Notes: generated by a model from the letters alone, not told the origin. Positions 1 through 9,008 are shown, numbered from the stretch's first letter. The stretch: DNA of 64,000 nt from DASSBR01 sp035708085 (GCA_035708085.1 DASSTE010000073.1:24427-88426); one strand, 5' to 3'. Numbers and translations are program-made.

Positions 1-788
1 ACGGTTCCAGTTCGATGGCGACCGTTTGCGGCAGCAGTCTGTCGCTGATGGATGCGGGCGTGCCTATCAAGGCGCCGGTGGCCGGTGTGGCGATGGGTCT
101 GATCAAGGAGGGCGATCAATACGCGGTCCTGACCGACATCCTGGGCGACGAGGATCATCTTGGCGACATGGACTTCAAGGTAGCGGGTACGCGCGACGGC
201 GTAACCGCGCTGCAGATGGATATCAAGATCGACGGCATCACCCGCGACATCATGCAGACTGCGCTTGCGCAGGCGCATGAGGGCCGGCTGCACATCCTCG
301 GCAAGATGGACGAAGCGATCACGACGCCGCGCAACGAGATGTCGAAGTGGGCGCCGCGCATCATCACGATGAAGATCGACACCGACAAGATTCGCGACGT
401 CATCGGCAAGGGCGGCGCGGTCATTCGCGCCATCACCGAAGAAACCGGCGCGACGATCGATATCCAGGACGACGGCACGATCAAGATCGCCTCAGTCGAT
501 CAGGCGGCCGGTGAGGCGGCGCAGAAGCGTATTGAAGACATCACCGCCGATGTCGAAGTCGGCAAGGTCTACGAGGGCCGCGTAGCCAAGCTGATGGACT
601 TCGGCGCATTCGTGACGATTCTGCCGGGCCGCGACGGGCTGGTGCACATCTCGCAGATCTCCGAAGAGCGCGTCGAGAAAGTCAGCGACAAGCTCAGCGA
701 AGGCGACATTATCAAGGTCAAGGTGCTGGAAGTGGACCGACAGGGCCGCATACGGCTCAGCATGAAGGCGGTCGAGGCTGCTGCGTGA
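1..788 (+). CDS. pnp: Polynucleotide phosphorylase, C-terminal part (5' end outside window)
   Basis: 3'-5' phosphorolytic exoribonuclease of the RNA degradosome. The reading frame is open from base 3, so the gene enters from the left edge and about 261 codons are present. The first residues (GSSSMATVCGSSLSLMDAG) are the highly conserved end of the second RNase PH core. A KH domain follows at about residues 120-180 of the fragment (IGKGGAVIRAI is the GxxG loop), then an S1 RNA-binding domain at about 185-255 (GRVAKLMDFGAFV, GLVHISQI). The protein stops soon after S1, without the long tail seen in E. coli PNPase. A GC-rich hairpin follows the stop codon. Identity is certain from motif order. 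Confidence 0.97.
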   Translation, partial: GSSSMATVCGSSLSLMDAGVPIKAPVAGVAMGLIKEGDQYAVLTDILGDEDHLGDMDFKVAGTRDGVTALQMDIKIDGITRDIMQTALAQAHEGRLHILGKMDEAITTPRNEMSKWAPRIITMKIDTDKIRDVIGKGGAVIRAITEETGATIDIQDDGTIKIASVDQAAGEAAQKRIEDITADVEVGKVYEGRVAKLMDFGAFVTILPGRDGLVHISQISEERVEKVSDKLSEGDIIKVKVLEVDRQGRIRLSMKAVEAAA

Positions 789-798
789 CAAGCTCTGA

Positions 799-820
799 AC
801 CCTCTCCCTCGGGAGAGGGT
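799..820 (+). terminator. Hairpin after pnp, possible terminator
   Basis: The arms accctctccc and gggagagggt form a near-perfect hairpin 10 bases after the pnp stop codon. There is no strong T-run behind it (acaatc), so it may be an RNA-stabilising or REP-like palindrome and not an efficient intrinsic terminator. The ccctctccc/gggagaggg core resembles the palindromes near 29445 and 33850. Confidence 0.45.
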
Positions 821-864
821 ACAATCATCTAACAATTAGAAGCAGCTGCGAAGGGACTTGCAGT

Positions 865-1950
865 ATGCATAACAATCTGGACTATATCTCGGTAGGGCCG
901 GGTTGGCTCGATCCGCTGGTGCTGCTGGTCGGCGCGGCGATCGTCGGCTGGCTGTTCTACTGGATTCTATTCACCATCATTTGCCGGTTCACCGGCGGCC
1001 GCTTTGCCTCGGTCGCCGGTGCCATCGTTCATAATTTCCGGGCGCCCTCCCGCTGGCTTTTCCCGCTGTTCGGCGTGCTGCTCACCCTGCCGGCGTTATC
1101 GCTCCGGCACAAGGTAACCGGTCCGATCCATCACGCGATCGAGATCGTCCTGATTGCGATTGCCGGGTGGCTGGCCTTGCGGCTGATCGACGCCGTGGGC
1201 GACGTTCTCTCGGCACGCTACAGCGTCGATGTGCCCGACAACCTCCACGCACGCAAGATCCGTACGCAATTCGTCGTGCTGCGTCGCGTCGGCGCAGTGC
1301 TGATCGCCGCGTTCGCGCTTGGTCTGATGCTGATGACGTTCCCGCACATCCGGGCCCTGGGAACCACGCTGTTCGCATCGGCCGGCGCGGCCGGCATCGT
1401 CGTGGGCCTGGCCGCGCGGCCGGTACTCACCAACCTTCTGGCAGGCATCCAGATTGCGCTGACGCAGCCGATCCGTGTCGAGGATTCGGTCATCGTCGAA
1501 GGCGAGTGGGGCTGGATCGAGGAGATCACGACAACATACGTGGTCGTGCGCATCTGGGACTTGCGCCGCCTGGTGGTGCCATTGACGTATTTCGTCGAAA
1601 ACCCGTTTCAGAACTGGACGCGCAAGAGCACGAACCTCCTTGGCACGGCCTACATTTATGCCGACTATTCGGTACCGGTGCAGGCGGTGCGTGACGAACT
1701 GCATCGGATACTGGAGGCTTCAGACTTGTGGGACGGCAACACGTGGTCGTTGGATGTAACCAATCTCACGGAACGTGTCGTCGAGATGCGGGCGCTGGTG
1801 AGCGCCGCCAACTCCGGCAATACCGTCAACCTGCGCCGGCTGGTGCGCGAAAAGCTGGTCACTTTCCTGCAGCAGAATTATCCCGACAGCCTGCCGCGGA
1901 CGCGGGTGGAGATTGAGCGGCGCGACGAGAATGCGCCTCCATTGGCGTAA
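865..1950 (+). CDS. MscS-family mechanosensitive ion channel
   Basis: Inner-membrane small-conductance mechanosensitive channel homologue of 361 residues, expected to open under membrane tension during hypo-osmotic shock. Hydrophobic segments lie at about residues 15-40, 65-75, 90-110 and 140-165. They are followed by the glycine/alanine-rich pore helix (SAGAAGIVVGLAARPVLTNL, about 172-192) and the MscS beta domain (QPIRVEDSVIVEG, then VVPLTYFVENPFQNW). The ATG at 865 follows an AAGGGA element. The gene stands alone between pnp and a convergent hydrolase whose 3' end overlaps it by 92 bases. Family assignment is firm; which MscS subtype is not clear. Confidence 0.9.
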   Translation: MHNNLDYISVGPGWLDPLVLLVGAAIVGWLFYWILFTIICRFTGGRFASVAGAIVHNFRAPSRWLFPLFGVLLTLPALSLRHKVTGPIHHAIEIVLIAIAGWLALRLIDAVGDVLSARYSVDVPDNLHARKIRTQFVVLRRVGAVLIAAFALGLMLMTFPHIRALGTTLFASAGAAGIVVGLAARPVLTNLLAGIQIALTQPIRVEDSVIVEGEWGWIEEITTTYVVVRIWDLRRLVVPLTYFVENPFQNWTRKSTNLLGTAYIYADYSVPVQAVRDELHRILEASDLWDGNTWSLDVTNLTERVVEMRALVSAANSGNTVNLRRLVREKLVTFLQQNYPDSLPRTRVEIERRDENAPPLA

Positions 1951-2920
1951 CGTTGGCTTTGCGCACGTATTGCAGCAGATGCGCACGCACCCGCCCTTCA
2001 AGCCAGTATTGCGCCTTCCATGGCCAGTAGCCGCCGACGAACCCCACGTGCCCGCCGCGGGTACTCAACTCAAGCGTCACGGCCGGTGCCAGTTCGTCGT
2101 CGGCTGGAATCGCTGTCGCACCTACCACCGGATCATCCCGCGATTGCAGAATCAGCGTCGGCACGCGAATGTCGCGCAGAAACTGGCGGCTGCCGCTGCG
2201 GCGGTAGTAGTCGGCCGCGTCGCGAAAGCCATGCAGTGGCGCGGTGATTGCATCGTCGAATTGGCGAAACGTTTTTAGCGTTGCCAATTCCGGCAGCGGA
2301 ACCGGCGCCTCAATGCGACAGAATTTGCGCGCTGTGCTGCGGCGCATGCTGCGCAGCAGATACCAGTTGTAGATGCGCGACAGGCCACGCTCGACGGTAT
2401 CGGCGGCTGTCGCCGGATCGAACGGCACGGACACCGCAACAGCGGTTGCAAGCACCGCGGAGGCGCCGCGTTCGCCGAGCCACTTGAGCAGTACGTTGCC
2501 GCCCAGCGAGAAGCCGATCGCCGCCAGCGGCGTATCCGGCTCCGCCGCATGCAGGCGCGCGACGAGAAAATCCAGATCGCTCGTGAAGCCGGAGTGGTAG
2601 CCCGTTGCGAGACGGTTGGGCTCGCCGCTGCAGCCGCGGAAATGCAGCAAGGCGCCACGCCAGCCGAGGCGCTCGATCAATGCCATAACGCCGGTGGCAT
2701 AGGCAGAGTTGATCGAACCCTCGAGGCCGTGCAGGACGATGACGATCGGACCGCGGCCGCCGCCGATCCAGTCGCAATCGGCGAAGTCGCCGTCGGGCAA
2801 TTCGAGCCGCTCGCGGCGTACCGCCAGCTTCGGGCGCCGGCGGAAGAACGCGGGGAAGATGGTTTGGGCGTGGCGGTTTTTGAGCCACCACGCCGGTTTA
2901 AAAGTACTGTCGGTGATCAA
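1859..2920 (-). CDS. YheT-type alpha/beta hydrolase
   Basis: Predicted serine esterase/hydrolase of the YheT/EMB8 family (353 residues). The N-terminus FKPAWWLKNRHAQTIFPAFF is the family hallmark. The oxyanion HG motif is in VLHGLEGS. The nucleophile serine is in GFSLGGNVLLKW, the acid is probably in QSRDDPVVG, and the catalytic histidine in RGGHVGFVGG. The substrate is unknown. The last ~30 codons overlap the end of the convergent MscS gene; these C-terminal residues (rich in S, A and R) have low complexity and lie beyond the hydrolase fold, so the overlap is probably an extended tail. The gene is read from 2920, just left of acs on the same strand. Confidence 0.88.
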   Translation of the reverse strand: MITDSTFKPAWWLKNRHAQTIFPAFFRRRPKLAVRRERLELPDGDFADCDWIGGGRGPIVIVLHGLEGSINSAYATGVMALIERLGWRGALLHFRGCSGEPNRLATGYHSGFTSDLDFLVARLHAAEPDTPLAAIGFSLGGNVLLKWLGERGASAVLATAVAVSVPFDPATAADTVERGLSRIYNWYLLRSMRRSTARKFCRIEAPVPLPELATLKTFRQFDDAITAPLHGFRDAADYYRRSGSRQFLRDIRVPTLILQSRDDPVVGATAIPADDELAPAVTLELSTRGGHVGFVGGYWPWKAQYWLEGRVRAHLLQYVRKANVTPMEAHSRRAAQSPPASAAGCRDNSAAGK

Positions 2921-2948
2921 ATTTGATCACCCCCGGGATCATCAATCT

Positions 2949-4895
2949 TCATTCCGTGACGGCGGCGCCTTTCCGTGCTTTAATCAGGCTTTCCACCACC
3001 GACGAATCCGCCAGCGTACTGATATCGCCCAGATCGTCGAATTTTTCGGCGGCGACGTGGCGCAGTATCCGCCGCATGATTTTGCCGGAGCGCGTCTTCG
3101 GCAGCGCCGGCGCCCACTGGATCTCGTCGGGCGATGCGATCGGGCCGATTTCGCTGCGCACCTGTTGAACCAGCGCCACGCGTAAATCATCGCTCGGCTC
3201 CACGCCGCGCATCAGCGTCACGAACGCATAAATACCCTGACCCTTGATCGGATGCGGGTAGCCGACAACGGCGGCTTCCGCGACCGCGTCGTGCAGTACC
3301 AGTGCGCTTTCGATTTCCGCGGTGCCGAGACGATGACCGGATACATTGATCACGTCGTCCACGCGGCCGGTGATCCAGTAGTAGCCATCGGCATCGCGAT
3401 GCGCGCCGTCGCCGGTGCAGTACATGCCGGGAAACTGGCTGTAGTACGTCTGCACGAAGCGCTCGTGGTCGCCGTACACCGTGCGCATCTGGCCCGGCCA
3501 GGGGTGCTTGATGGCGAGAAGGCCGCTGGCTTCGCCCTCGAGTTCATTGCCTTGCTCGTCGACGATCGCCGGCTGAATGCCGAAGAACGGCAGCGTGGCC
3601 GACCCGGGCTTGAGATCGATGGCGCCGGGCAGCGCCGAGATCATGATGCCGCCGGTTTCCGTCTGCCACCAGGTATCCACGATCGGGCAGCGGTTGTCGC
3701 CGACGACGCGGTAATACCATTCCCATGCTTCCGGGTTGATCGGCTCGCCGACCGTGCCGAGGATGCGCAAGCTCTTGCGCGACGCCTGTTTGACCGGCGC
3801 TTCGCCGTGCGCCATCAGCGCTCGAATCGCCGTCGGGGCGGTGTAGAAAATGTTGACCTGGTGCTTGTCGCAGATTTGCCAGAAGCGACCGACGTCCGGA
3901 TAAGTCGGCGCGCCCTCGAACATCAGTGTTGTGGCGCCGTTGGCGAGCGGACCGTAAACGATGTAGGAGTGGCCGGTCACCCAGCCGACGTCGGCGGTAC
4001 ACCAGTAGATGTCGCCGTCGTGGTAGTCGAACACGTAGCGATGCGTCATCGCACAATACAGCAGGTACCCGCCACAGGTGTGCAGCGCGCCCTTCGGTTT
4101 GCCGGTGGAGCCGGACGTGTAGAGGATGAACAGCGGATCTTCCGCGCCCATCGGTTCGGCGGCGCATTCCGGCGAGGCCGATTCGATCAATTCGTGATAC
4201 CAGACGTCGCGCCCGTCATGCCAGTCGATCTTGCCGCCGGTGCGTTGCAGTACGACGACCTTGTCGACCCCCGGGCATTGTTCGAGCGCTTTGTCGGTAT
4301 TGGCTTTGAGCGGAACACGGTTGCCGCCGCGCACTCCTTCGTCGGCCGTAATCACGACATGACAGTCGGCATCGAGCACGCGGTCGCGCAGCGCCTGCGG
4401 CGAAAAGCCGCCAAAGACGACTGAATGCACCGCCCCGATGCGTGCGCAGGCGAGCATCGCCACGGCCGCTTCCGGCACCATCGGCATGTAAATGCAGACG
4501 CGGTCGCCCTTCTTGACGCCAAGGCCTTTGAGGCTGTTGGCAAAGCGGCAGACTTCGGAGTGCAGTTCGCGATAGCTCAGCCGGCGATCCTGGTCCGGTT
4601 CGTCGCCTTCCCACAGGATCGCGGTCTGGTCGCCGCGCTTCTCCAGGTGCCGGTCAAGGCAGTTGCAGGTGACGTTGAGTTCGGCGCCTTCGAACCAGCG
4701 GATATGGCCTTTGCGAAAATCCCAGTCGAGCACGCGGTCCCACATTTTCGACCACGTCAGGAACTGATCCGCCTGCTCGGCCCAGAACTGTTCCGGGTCG
4801 TCGACCGAACGCTGATACATCGCCTGGTAGCGATCGGCGTCGATCAGGGCGTGGCGGGCGGTTTCCTCGGAAACCTTATGAATTTTGTCGGCCAT
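2949..4895 (-). CDS. acs: Acetyl-CoA synthetase
   Basis: AMP-forming acetate:CoA ligase converting acetate, ATP and CoA to acetyl-CoA. It is 648 residues, the usual length for Acs. Motifs seen: ATP-binding P-loop YTSGSTGKPKG, the TWWQTETGG core, YCTGDGAHRDADGYYWITGR hinge region and KTRSGKIMRRIL near the C-terminus, whose lysine is the site acetylated by Pat in other bacteria. An upstream in-frame extension to 5036 is open, but the ATG at 4895 (MADKIHKV) has a good GGAG site 7 bases before it and gives the family N-terminus. The gene start overlaps the end of gluQ by 20 bases, so it probably shares the dksA-gluQ transcript. Confidence 0.97.
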   Translation of the reverse strand: MADKIHKVSEETARHALIDADRYQAMYQRSVDDPEQFWAEQADQFLTWSKMWDRVLDWDFRKGHIRWFEGAELNVTCNCLDRHLEKRGDQTAILWEGDEPDQDRRLSYRELHSEVCRFANSLKGLGVKKGDRVCIYMPMVPEAAVAMLACARIGAVHSVVFGGFSPQALRDRVLDADCHVVITADEGVRGGNRVPLKANTDKALEQCPGVDKVVVLQRTGGKIDWHDGRDVWYHELIESASPECAAEPMGAEDPLFILYTSGSTGKPKGALHTCGGYLLYCAMTHRYVFDYHDGDIYWCTADVGWVTGHSYIVYGPLANGATTLMFEGAPTYPDVGRFWQICDKHQVNIFYTAPTAIRALMAHGEAPVKQASRKSLRILGTVGEPINPEAWEWYYRVVGDNRCPIVDTWWQTETGGIMISALPGAIDLKPGSATLPFFGIQPAIVDEQGNELEGEASGLLAIKHPWPGQMRTVYGDHERFVQTYYSQFPGMYCTGDGAHRDADGYYWITGRVDDVINVSGHRLGTAEIESALVLHDAVAEAAVVGYPHPIKGQGIYAFVTLMRGVEPSDDLRVALVQQVRSEIGPIASPDEIQWAPALPKTRSGKIMRRILRHVAAEKFDDLGDISTLADSSVVESLIKARKGAAVTE

Positions 4896-5847
4896 GGCGC
4901 TCTCCGTCTTCTTGTGGTGCTTCCATATTAAATCGACCGGCCTGCATTGCAACCGGCGCGGGCCGCGCCGCCACGCCGCGCAGACGCTGCGGCTGCCAGT
5001 GTGCGACTGCCCAGTCGAGTATATCGGCCGGCGCATAAACGGCCAGTTCGGTCGGCGGCCGCTGCTCGAGAAACGTCAGCGCGGCGACGAGTTGCGGCCC
5101 CGGCCGTGCCGAATCCAGCGGCGGCGCGTGTGTCTGTTTGCTGAGCTTGTCGCCGTTTGCGTCGACCGCGATCGGCAAGTGCAGGTAGGCCGGCGAGGGC
5201 AGGTCCAGGCAGCGGTGCAGCCAGATCTGGCGCAGCGTCGAGGAGAGCAGGTCGGCGCCGCGCACGATCTCGGTAAAGCCGCCATCGGCGTCGTCGACGG
5301 CGGCGGCAAGCTGGTAGGCGATCAGCCCGTCGGCGCGCCGGATGACGAAATCGCCCACCTCCGTCGCCAGATCGCTGGTGACGTGGCCTTGCAGCGGATC
5401 GTCGAACGCCGGCCGGGCATCGTCCACCCGCACGCGCACTGACCGCGCCGCCTTGCCGGCGGGCAGGCCATTGCGACAGGTGCCGGGATAAATGCCGTCG
5501 CCGATTTCGCGCCGGCTGCAGCCGCAATAAAACGCGCGGCCGCTGTCCAGCAGGGTTTGCAGCGCCTCGCGATGGCGCGCAGCGCGGTGGCTTTGATAGA
5601 CGATGGCGCCGTCCCAGTGAAGCCCGAAGGCTTCGAGCTGCCGTGGAATCAGCGCGAGCGCGGCAGAGGAGTCGCGGTCGGGATCGATGTCGTCGATCCG
5701 CAGCTGCCATTCGCCATCGCGGCTGCGCGCCTGAAGAAAGCCGCCGAGGGCGGTGACGACGGAGCCGAAGTGCAGCGGGCCGGTCGGCGAGGGCGCAAAG
5801 CGGCCGCGGTACGGCCCTGCGGGCCGGGGTAAAGGGTTAAAGGTCAT
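4876..5847 (-). CDS. gluQ: Glutamyl-Q tRNA(Asp) synthetase
   Basis: Truncated GluRS paralogue that loads glutamate onto the queuosine base of tRNA(Asp). It is 323 residues and lacks an anticodon-binding domain, as expected for the family. Signatures: RFAPSPTGPLHFGSV (HIGH-type nucleotide site, residues ~15-30), a cysteine zinc site in FYCGCSRREI and YPGTCRNG, and KLSKQ as the KMSKS counterpart. It lies directly downstream of dksA on the same strand, the arrangement known from many gammaproteobacteria, and upstream of acs with a 20-base overlap. Confidence 0.95.
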   Translation of the reverse strand: MTFNPLPRPAGPYRGRFAPSPTGPLHFGSVVTALGGFLQARSRDGEWQLRIDDIDPDRDSSAALALIPRQLEAFGLHWDGAIVYQSHRAARHREALQTLLDSGRAFYCGCSRREIGDGIYPGTCRNGLPAGKAARSVRVRVDDARPAFDDPLQGHVTSDLATEVGDFVIRRADGLIAYQLAAAVDDADGGFTEIVRGADLLSSTLRQIWLHRCLDLPSPAYLHLPIAVDANGDKLSKQTHAPPLDSARPGPQLVAALTFLEQRPPTELAVYAPADILDWAVAHWQPQRLRGVAARPAPVAMQAGRFNMEAPQEDGERHGRQNS

Positions 5848-5917
5848 GGGTCAAAGGGAAGAAGAAGATGCACCTTCCTCAAATCGTACGCCCTTGACCC
5901 TTCACCCTTAACCGGTA

Positions 5918-6430
5918 TTAAACCGTCATCTGCTTTTCGCGAATTTCGTCCAGCGTCTTGCAGTCGATGCATTGCGTGGCCGTCGGGCGCGCTTCAAGCC
6001 GGCGGATGCCGATTTCCACGCCGCACGATTCGCAGTAACCGTAGTCGTCGTTGTCGATGTCTTCGAGCGATTCGTTGATTTTTTTCGCCAGTTTGCGCTC
6101 GCGATCACGCGTACGCAGCTCAAGGCTGAACTCCGATTCCTGGGTTGCGCGGTCGTTCGGGTCGGGGAAATTGGCCGCTTCGTCCTGCATATGGTGGACG
6201 GTGCGGTCGACTTCTTCCATCAACTCCTGCTTCCATGCTTCCAGGATCGCGCGGAAATGCGCTTTCTGCGCGTCGTTCATGTACGGTTCGCCGCGCTTGA
6301 GCTTGTACGGCTTGAAACCTGCAAACGGTCCGTGCAGCACGCTCTGGCGCTTGCGCGGCGAAGCCGGCTTCTTTTCCGCGGTCGCCGATTTCTTGGCCTG
6401 ATCGGCGGCCTTTTTCGTGCTGGCGGGCAT
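5918..6430 (-). CDS. dksA: RNA polymerase-binding transcription factor DksA
   Basis: Secondary-channel RNA polymerase regulator that works with ppGpp in the stringent response. It has 170 residues from the ATG at 6430, which follows AGGAG. The N-terminal ~50 residues are a lysine/alanine-rich extension; the coiled-coil with the acidic tip is at about 75-135 (MNDAQKAHFRAILEAWKQEL, DPNDRATQESEF). The four-cysteine zinc finger is CESCGVEIG...CIDC near the C-terminus. Tip residues DPNDRA match active DksA (DxxDxA). First gene of dksA-gluQ-acs, with a good sigma70-type promoter just upstream. Confidence 0.97.
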   Translation of the reverse strand: MPASTKKAADQAKKSATAEKKPASPRKRQSVLHGPFAGFKPYKLKRGEPYMNDAQKAHFRAILEAWKQELMEEVDRTVHHMQDEAANFPDPNDRATQESEFSLELRTRDRERKLAKKINESLEDIDNDDYGYCESCGVEIGIRRLEARPTATQCIDCKTLDEIREKQMTV

Positions 6431-6466
6431 CCGATTCTCCTGCTTGACCCGGTAAAAAAACGGGAT

Positions 6467-6495
6467 TTTATACTCCTTTGATCGGGGCGGTGCAA
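6467..6495 (-). promoter_or_regulatory. Sigma70-type promoter of dksA
   Basis: Read on the minus strand: TTGCAC, a 17-base spacer, then TATAAA. It lies 37 bases upstream of the dksA start codon. Five of six -35 and five of six -10 bases match consensus at ideal spacing. The predicted leader contains an 8-T run flanked by cccg/cggg. Confidence 0.7.
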
Positions 6496-6622
6496 GCACG
6501 CAATGTTACTCCGAGGGCTTACCCGTGCCGCGCCCGCTCGACTGCAAAGCGTGATCGCAGAGCTTGTGAACGGAGGCGAAGGCTGACATGCTGGGTGCAT
6601 GTCAATCGTCGAAGGAACCCCC

Positions 6623-7000
6623 ATGAAAATGACAATGATTGTCCTGCTTCTGACATTGGCCGCCGGAGCGCCTGTCACCGGCGCCTACGCAGACGCCCCT
6701 CCGGCGAAGCAAGCGAATTCCGGCACCAACAACGCCAACACCGTCAGCGACAGCCAACTCAAGCAGTTCGCTGCAGCGCGGGTCGACCTGAACAGCTTGC
6801 GTACCAAATACATGGCGGAGCTGAAATCGGCCGACACCATGGCGGATCGCAAGCGTGTGCGTGGCAACGCGCGCAAGGCAATGATCGCCGCGATCAAGCG
6901 CCACGGCATGACGGTGCAGGAGTTTCGCCACATCGCCGTAGTAATCACCAATTCCCCGGAACTCCGGAAGAAGTTGGAGGCGATGGAGCCGAACGGGTGA
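6623..7000 (+). CDS. DUF4168-like secreted small protein
   Basis: Small exported protein of 125 residues. The ATG at 6623 follows GAAGGA and begins a clear Sec signal peptide (MKMTMIVLLLTLAAGAPVTG..AYA/DA). The mature part is alanine/glutamine/lysine-rich and predicted helical. The layout SDSQLKQFAAARVDLNSL...ARKAMIAAIKRHGMTVQEFRHIAVVITNSPELRKKLEAM fits the DUF4168 pattern, in which a helical hairpin ends in a GxxxxEFxxIxxxxxxxPELxxK segment. Function unknown. It stands alone, divergent from dksA and convergent with the ABC permease gene. Confidence 0.75.
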   Translation: MKMTMIVLLLTLAAGAPVTGAYADAPPAKQANSGTNNANTVSDSQLKQFAAARVDLNSLRTKYMAELKSADTMADRKRVRGNARKAMIAAIKRHGMTVQEFRHIAVVITNSPELRKKLEAMEPNG

Positions 7001-7061
7001 GAATGAGTGGTTTGGTCAGTGGCAAGCGAATGCCTTTCCCTCCTCTAACCACTAACCAACG

Positions 7062-8279
7062 TCATTCATACCGCAAGGCGTCGATGGGGTTCATGTTCGC
7101 GGCCTTGGCGGCCGGAATGATGCCGAAAATGACGCCGACGCCGCCCGAGAAGGCGAACGCCAGCAGCACCACCCACCACGGGACGGTGGCGCTGCCGAAA
7201 TTGGGAAGAATGTGCGAGGCGCCGATGCCGATTGCATAGCCGAGAATCACGCCGATTACGCCACCCAGCAGCGACAGTGCCACCGACTCGATCAAAAACT
7301 GCAGCAGGATGTCGCGGCGGCGGGCCCCGAGACTCTTGCAGATGCCGATCTCGCGGGTACGCTCGGTGACCGACACCAGCATGATGTTCATGATGCCGAT
7401 ACCGCCGACCAGCAGCGAAATGCCGACGATGCCGCCGAGCACCAGCGTCACGGTGCCGAGGATGCCGCTGACCGTGTCCATTAACTGCTGGGATGTGCGC
7501 ACCCTGAAGTCGTCCGGTTCGCCGGGCTGCAGATGGTGGCGCTTGCGCAGGATGCGCGAAATCTGCGCCTTGATCGACGCCATGTGGTCCAACTGGTTCG
7601 CCTTCAGCAGGACTTCGATACTCGGCGCATCGGCCGTACCCTTCAGGCTGAGCGCGGTGCTATAAGGCATCACCGCCATGTCGTCCTGATCGCGGCCGAA
7701 GAACTGGCCGCGTTTGGCAAACATCCCGATGACGCGAAACCATTCGCCGTCGAAGCGCACGAATTTACCCACCGGGTTGGCGGGCAAGTGGAGGTTGTCG
7801 CGCACCGTCGTTCCGATCACGATCACGCGCCGGCGGCTTTGCAGGTCGCTGAAGTTGAAGAAACGACCTCTCGCGGGGTAAGCCTGTTCCAGCTCGGGAT
7901 AGGTGCTGGTGGTGCCGAAAACGCGAGTCGTCGCCGATTGGTCGCGGTACTGGAATGTGCCGCCCAGTTCGATCATCGGTGTGACGTGGTTGACACCGCG
8001 AACCTCCTGCTGCAGCGCTTCGAAGTCCTCCTGCGTCACTTTCGACTCCTGCCCGAGCAGCCGTTCCTTGTACGGCGTGTACGCGAACACGATGATGCTG
8101 TTCGAGCCGAGGCCCTTGAACTGGTTGGTAATGTTGTGGCTGAAGCCCTGAATCAGCGACACGACGGCAATGACTGCCGTCACGCCGATGATGATGCCGA
8201 GCGTCGTCAGAAAGCTGCGAAAGGCATGCGCGCGGATCGACATCAGCGCCGAGCGCAGCGATTCGACCAGGCTATACAC
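7062..8279 (-). CDS. MacB-type ABC transporter permease
   Basis: Inner-membrane permease of the MacB/FtsX mechanotransmission class, 405 residues. The first membrane helix is at about residues 20-45 (FRSFLTTLGIIIGVTAVIAVVSL). A large periplasmic MacB-PCD domain fills about 50-275. Three C-terminal helices (TVTLVLGGIVGISLLVGGIGIMNIM, SVALSLLGGVIGVILG and WVVLLAFAFSGGVGVIFG) form the FtsX domain, with the TREIGICKSLGARR coupling loop. Last gene of a minus-strand cluster YIP1-adaptor-ATPase-permease; its start overlaps the ATPase frame by 8 bases. Likely pumps a substrate through a TolC-type outer channel. Its partner ATPase gene is frameshifted here. Confidence 0.92.
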   Translation of the reverse strand: MYSLVESLRSALMSIRAHAFRSFLTTLGIIIGVTAVIAVVSLIQGFSHNITNQFKGLGSNSIIVFAYTPYKERLLGQESKVTQEDFEALQQEVRGVNHVTPMIELGGTFQYRDQSATTRVFGTTSTYPELEQAYPARGRFFNFSDLQSRRRVIVIGTTVRDNLHLPANPVGKFVRFDGEWFRVIGMFAKRGQFFGRDQDDMAVMPYSTALSLKGTADAPSIEVLLKANQLDHMASIKAQISRILRKRHHLQPGEPDDFRVRTSQQLMDTVSGILGTVTLVLGGIVGISLLVGGIGIMNIMLVSVTERTREIGICKSLGARRRDILLQFLIESVALSLLGGVIGVILGYAIGIGASHILPNFGSATVPWWVVLLAFAFSGGVGVIFGIIPAAKAANMNPIDALRYE

Positions 8280-9008
8280 GGCGATAATCCTCGCCCGCGG
8301 CGCCGTTGTCGGTATCGCTGACGACGCGGCCGTCCTTCAGCCGGATCACGCGCCGGCAGCAGTCGGCGATGTCCTGCTCGTGCGTCACCACGATGATCGT
8401 ATGGCCGGCTTTGTGCAGGCGGTCGAACATGCGCATGATCTCGTGGCTGGTCGCCGATTCGAGATTGCCGGTCGGCTCGTCGGCGAGCAGGATCGCCGGC
8501 TCGCCGACCAGCGCGCGGGCGATCGCGACGCGCTGGCGCTGGCCGCCCGACAGCTGGTTCGGCATATGATCGACGCGGTCCCCGAGCCCCACCTGCTCGA
8601 GCGCCGCGCGCGCCAGTTCACGCCGCTTGCGGACACCGATGCCGCGATACACCAGCGGCTGCATGACGTTGTGCAGCGCGCTGGCGCGGCCCAGCAGGTT
8701 GAAGCTCTGGAAGATGAAGCCGATTTCGCGGTTGCGGATGCGCGCCAGTGCGTTCTCGTCCAGCTTGCTCACCGGCGTGCCGTTGAGGATATATTCGCCG
8801 GCGGTGGGCTGGTCAGGCAGCCGACAATGTGCATCAGCGTCGACTTGCCGGAGCCGGATGGGCCGATGAAAGCCACGTAGTCGTTGCGTGCGATGTCGAT
8901 GTCGACGCCCTTGAGGGCCTCGACCGTCGTCTCGCCCATCTTGTAATGGCGGGTGATGCCGCGCAGGCGCAGCAGCGGCGCCGCATCGGGTTTGCGAACG
9001 GCGTTCAT
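8272..9008 (-). pseudogene. MacB-type ABC transporter ATPase, split by a one-base frameshift
   Basis: ABC ATPase expected to drive the neighbouring permease. The front piece (9008 to about 8815) has the Walker A motif GPSGSGKST. The back piece (to 8272) has FQSFNLLGRASALHNV, the signature LSGGQRQRVAIARAL and Walker B ILLADEPTGNLES. The frames do not join: after MHIVGCL the front frame runs into an abnormal tail and stops at 8769. Adding one base near 8811-8815 (plus-strand ggtcagg to ggtccagg) restores DQPTAGEYILNGTPVSKLDEN and one ~245-residue protein. Either a recent inactivating deletion or a sequence error; both halves are otherwise perfectly conserved. Confidence 0.88.

Noticed and set aside
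3252..4424. A 390-codon plus-strand frame opposite acs
   Set aside because: Antisense to a fully conserved acetyl-CoA synthetase; no independent motif or ribosome site.
5831..5915. Imperfect inverted sequence (gggttaaaggtcatgggtcaaaggg and cccttgacccttcaccc) around the gluQ start
   Set aside because: It could fold, but it is simple purine-rich sequence with many mismatches. I could not support it as a regulator or mobile element.
7001..7061. Possible hairpin between the DUF4168 gene and the ABC permease gene
   Set aside because: The two tggtt/aacca-like stretches pair poorly; no T-run follows on either strand.
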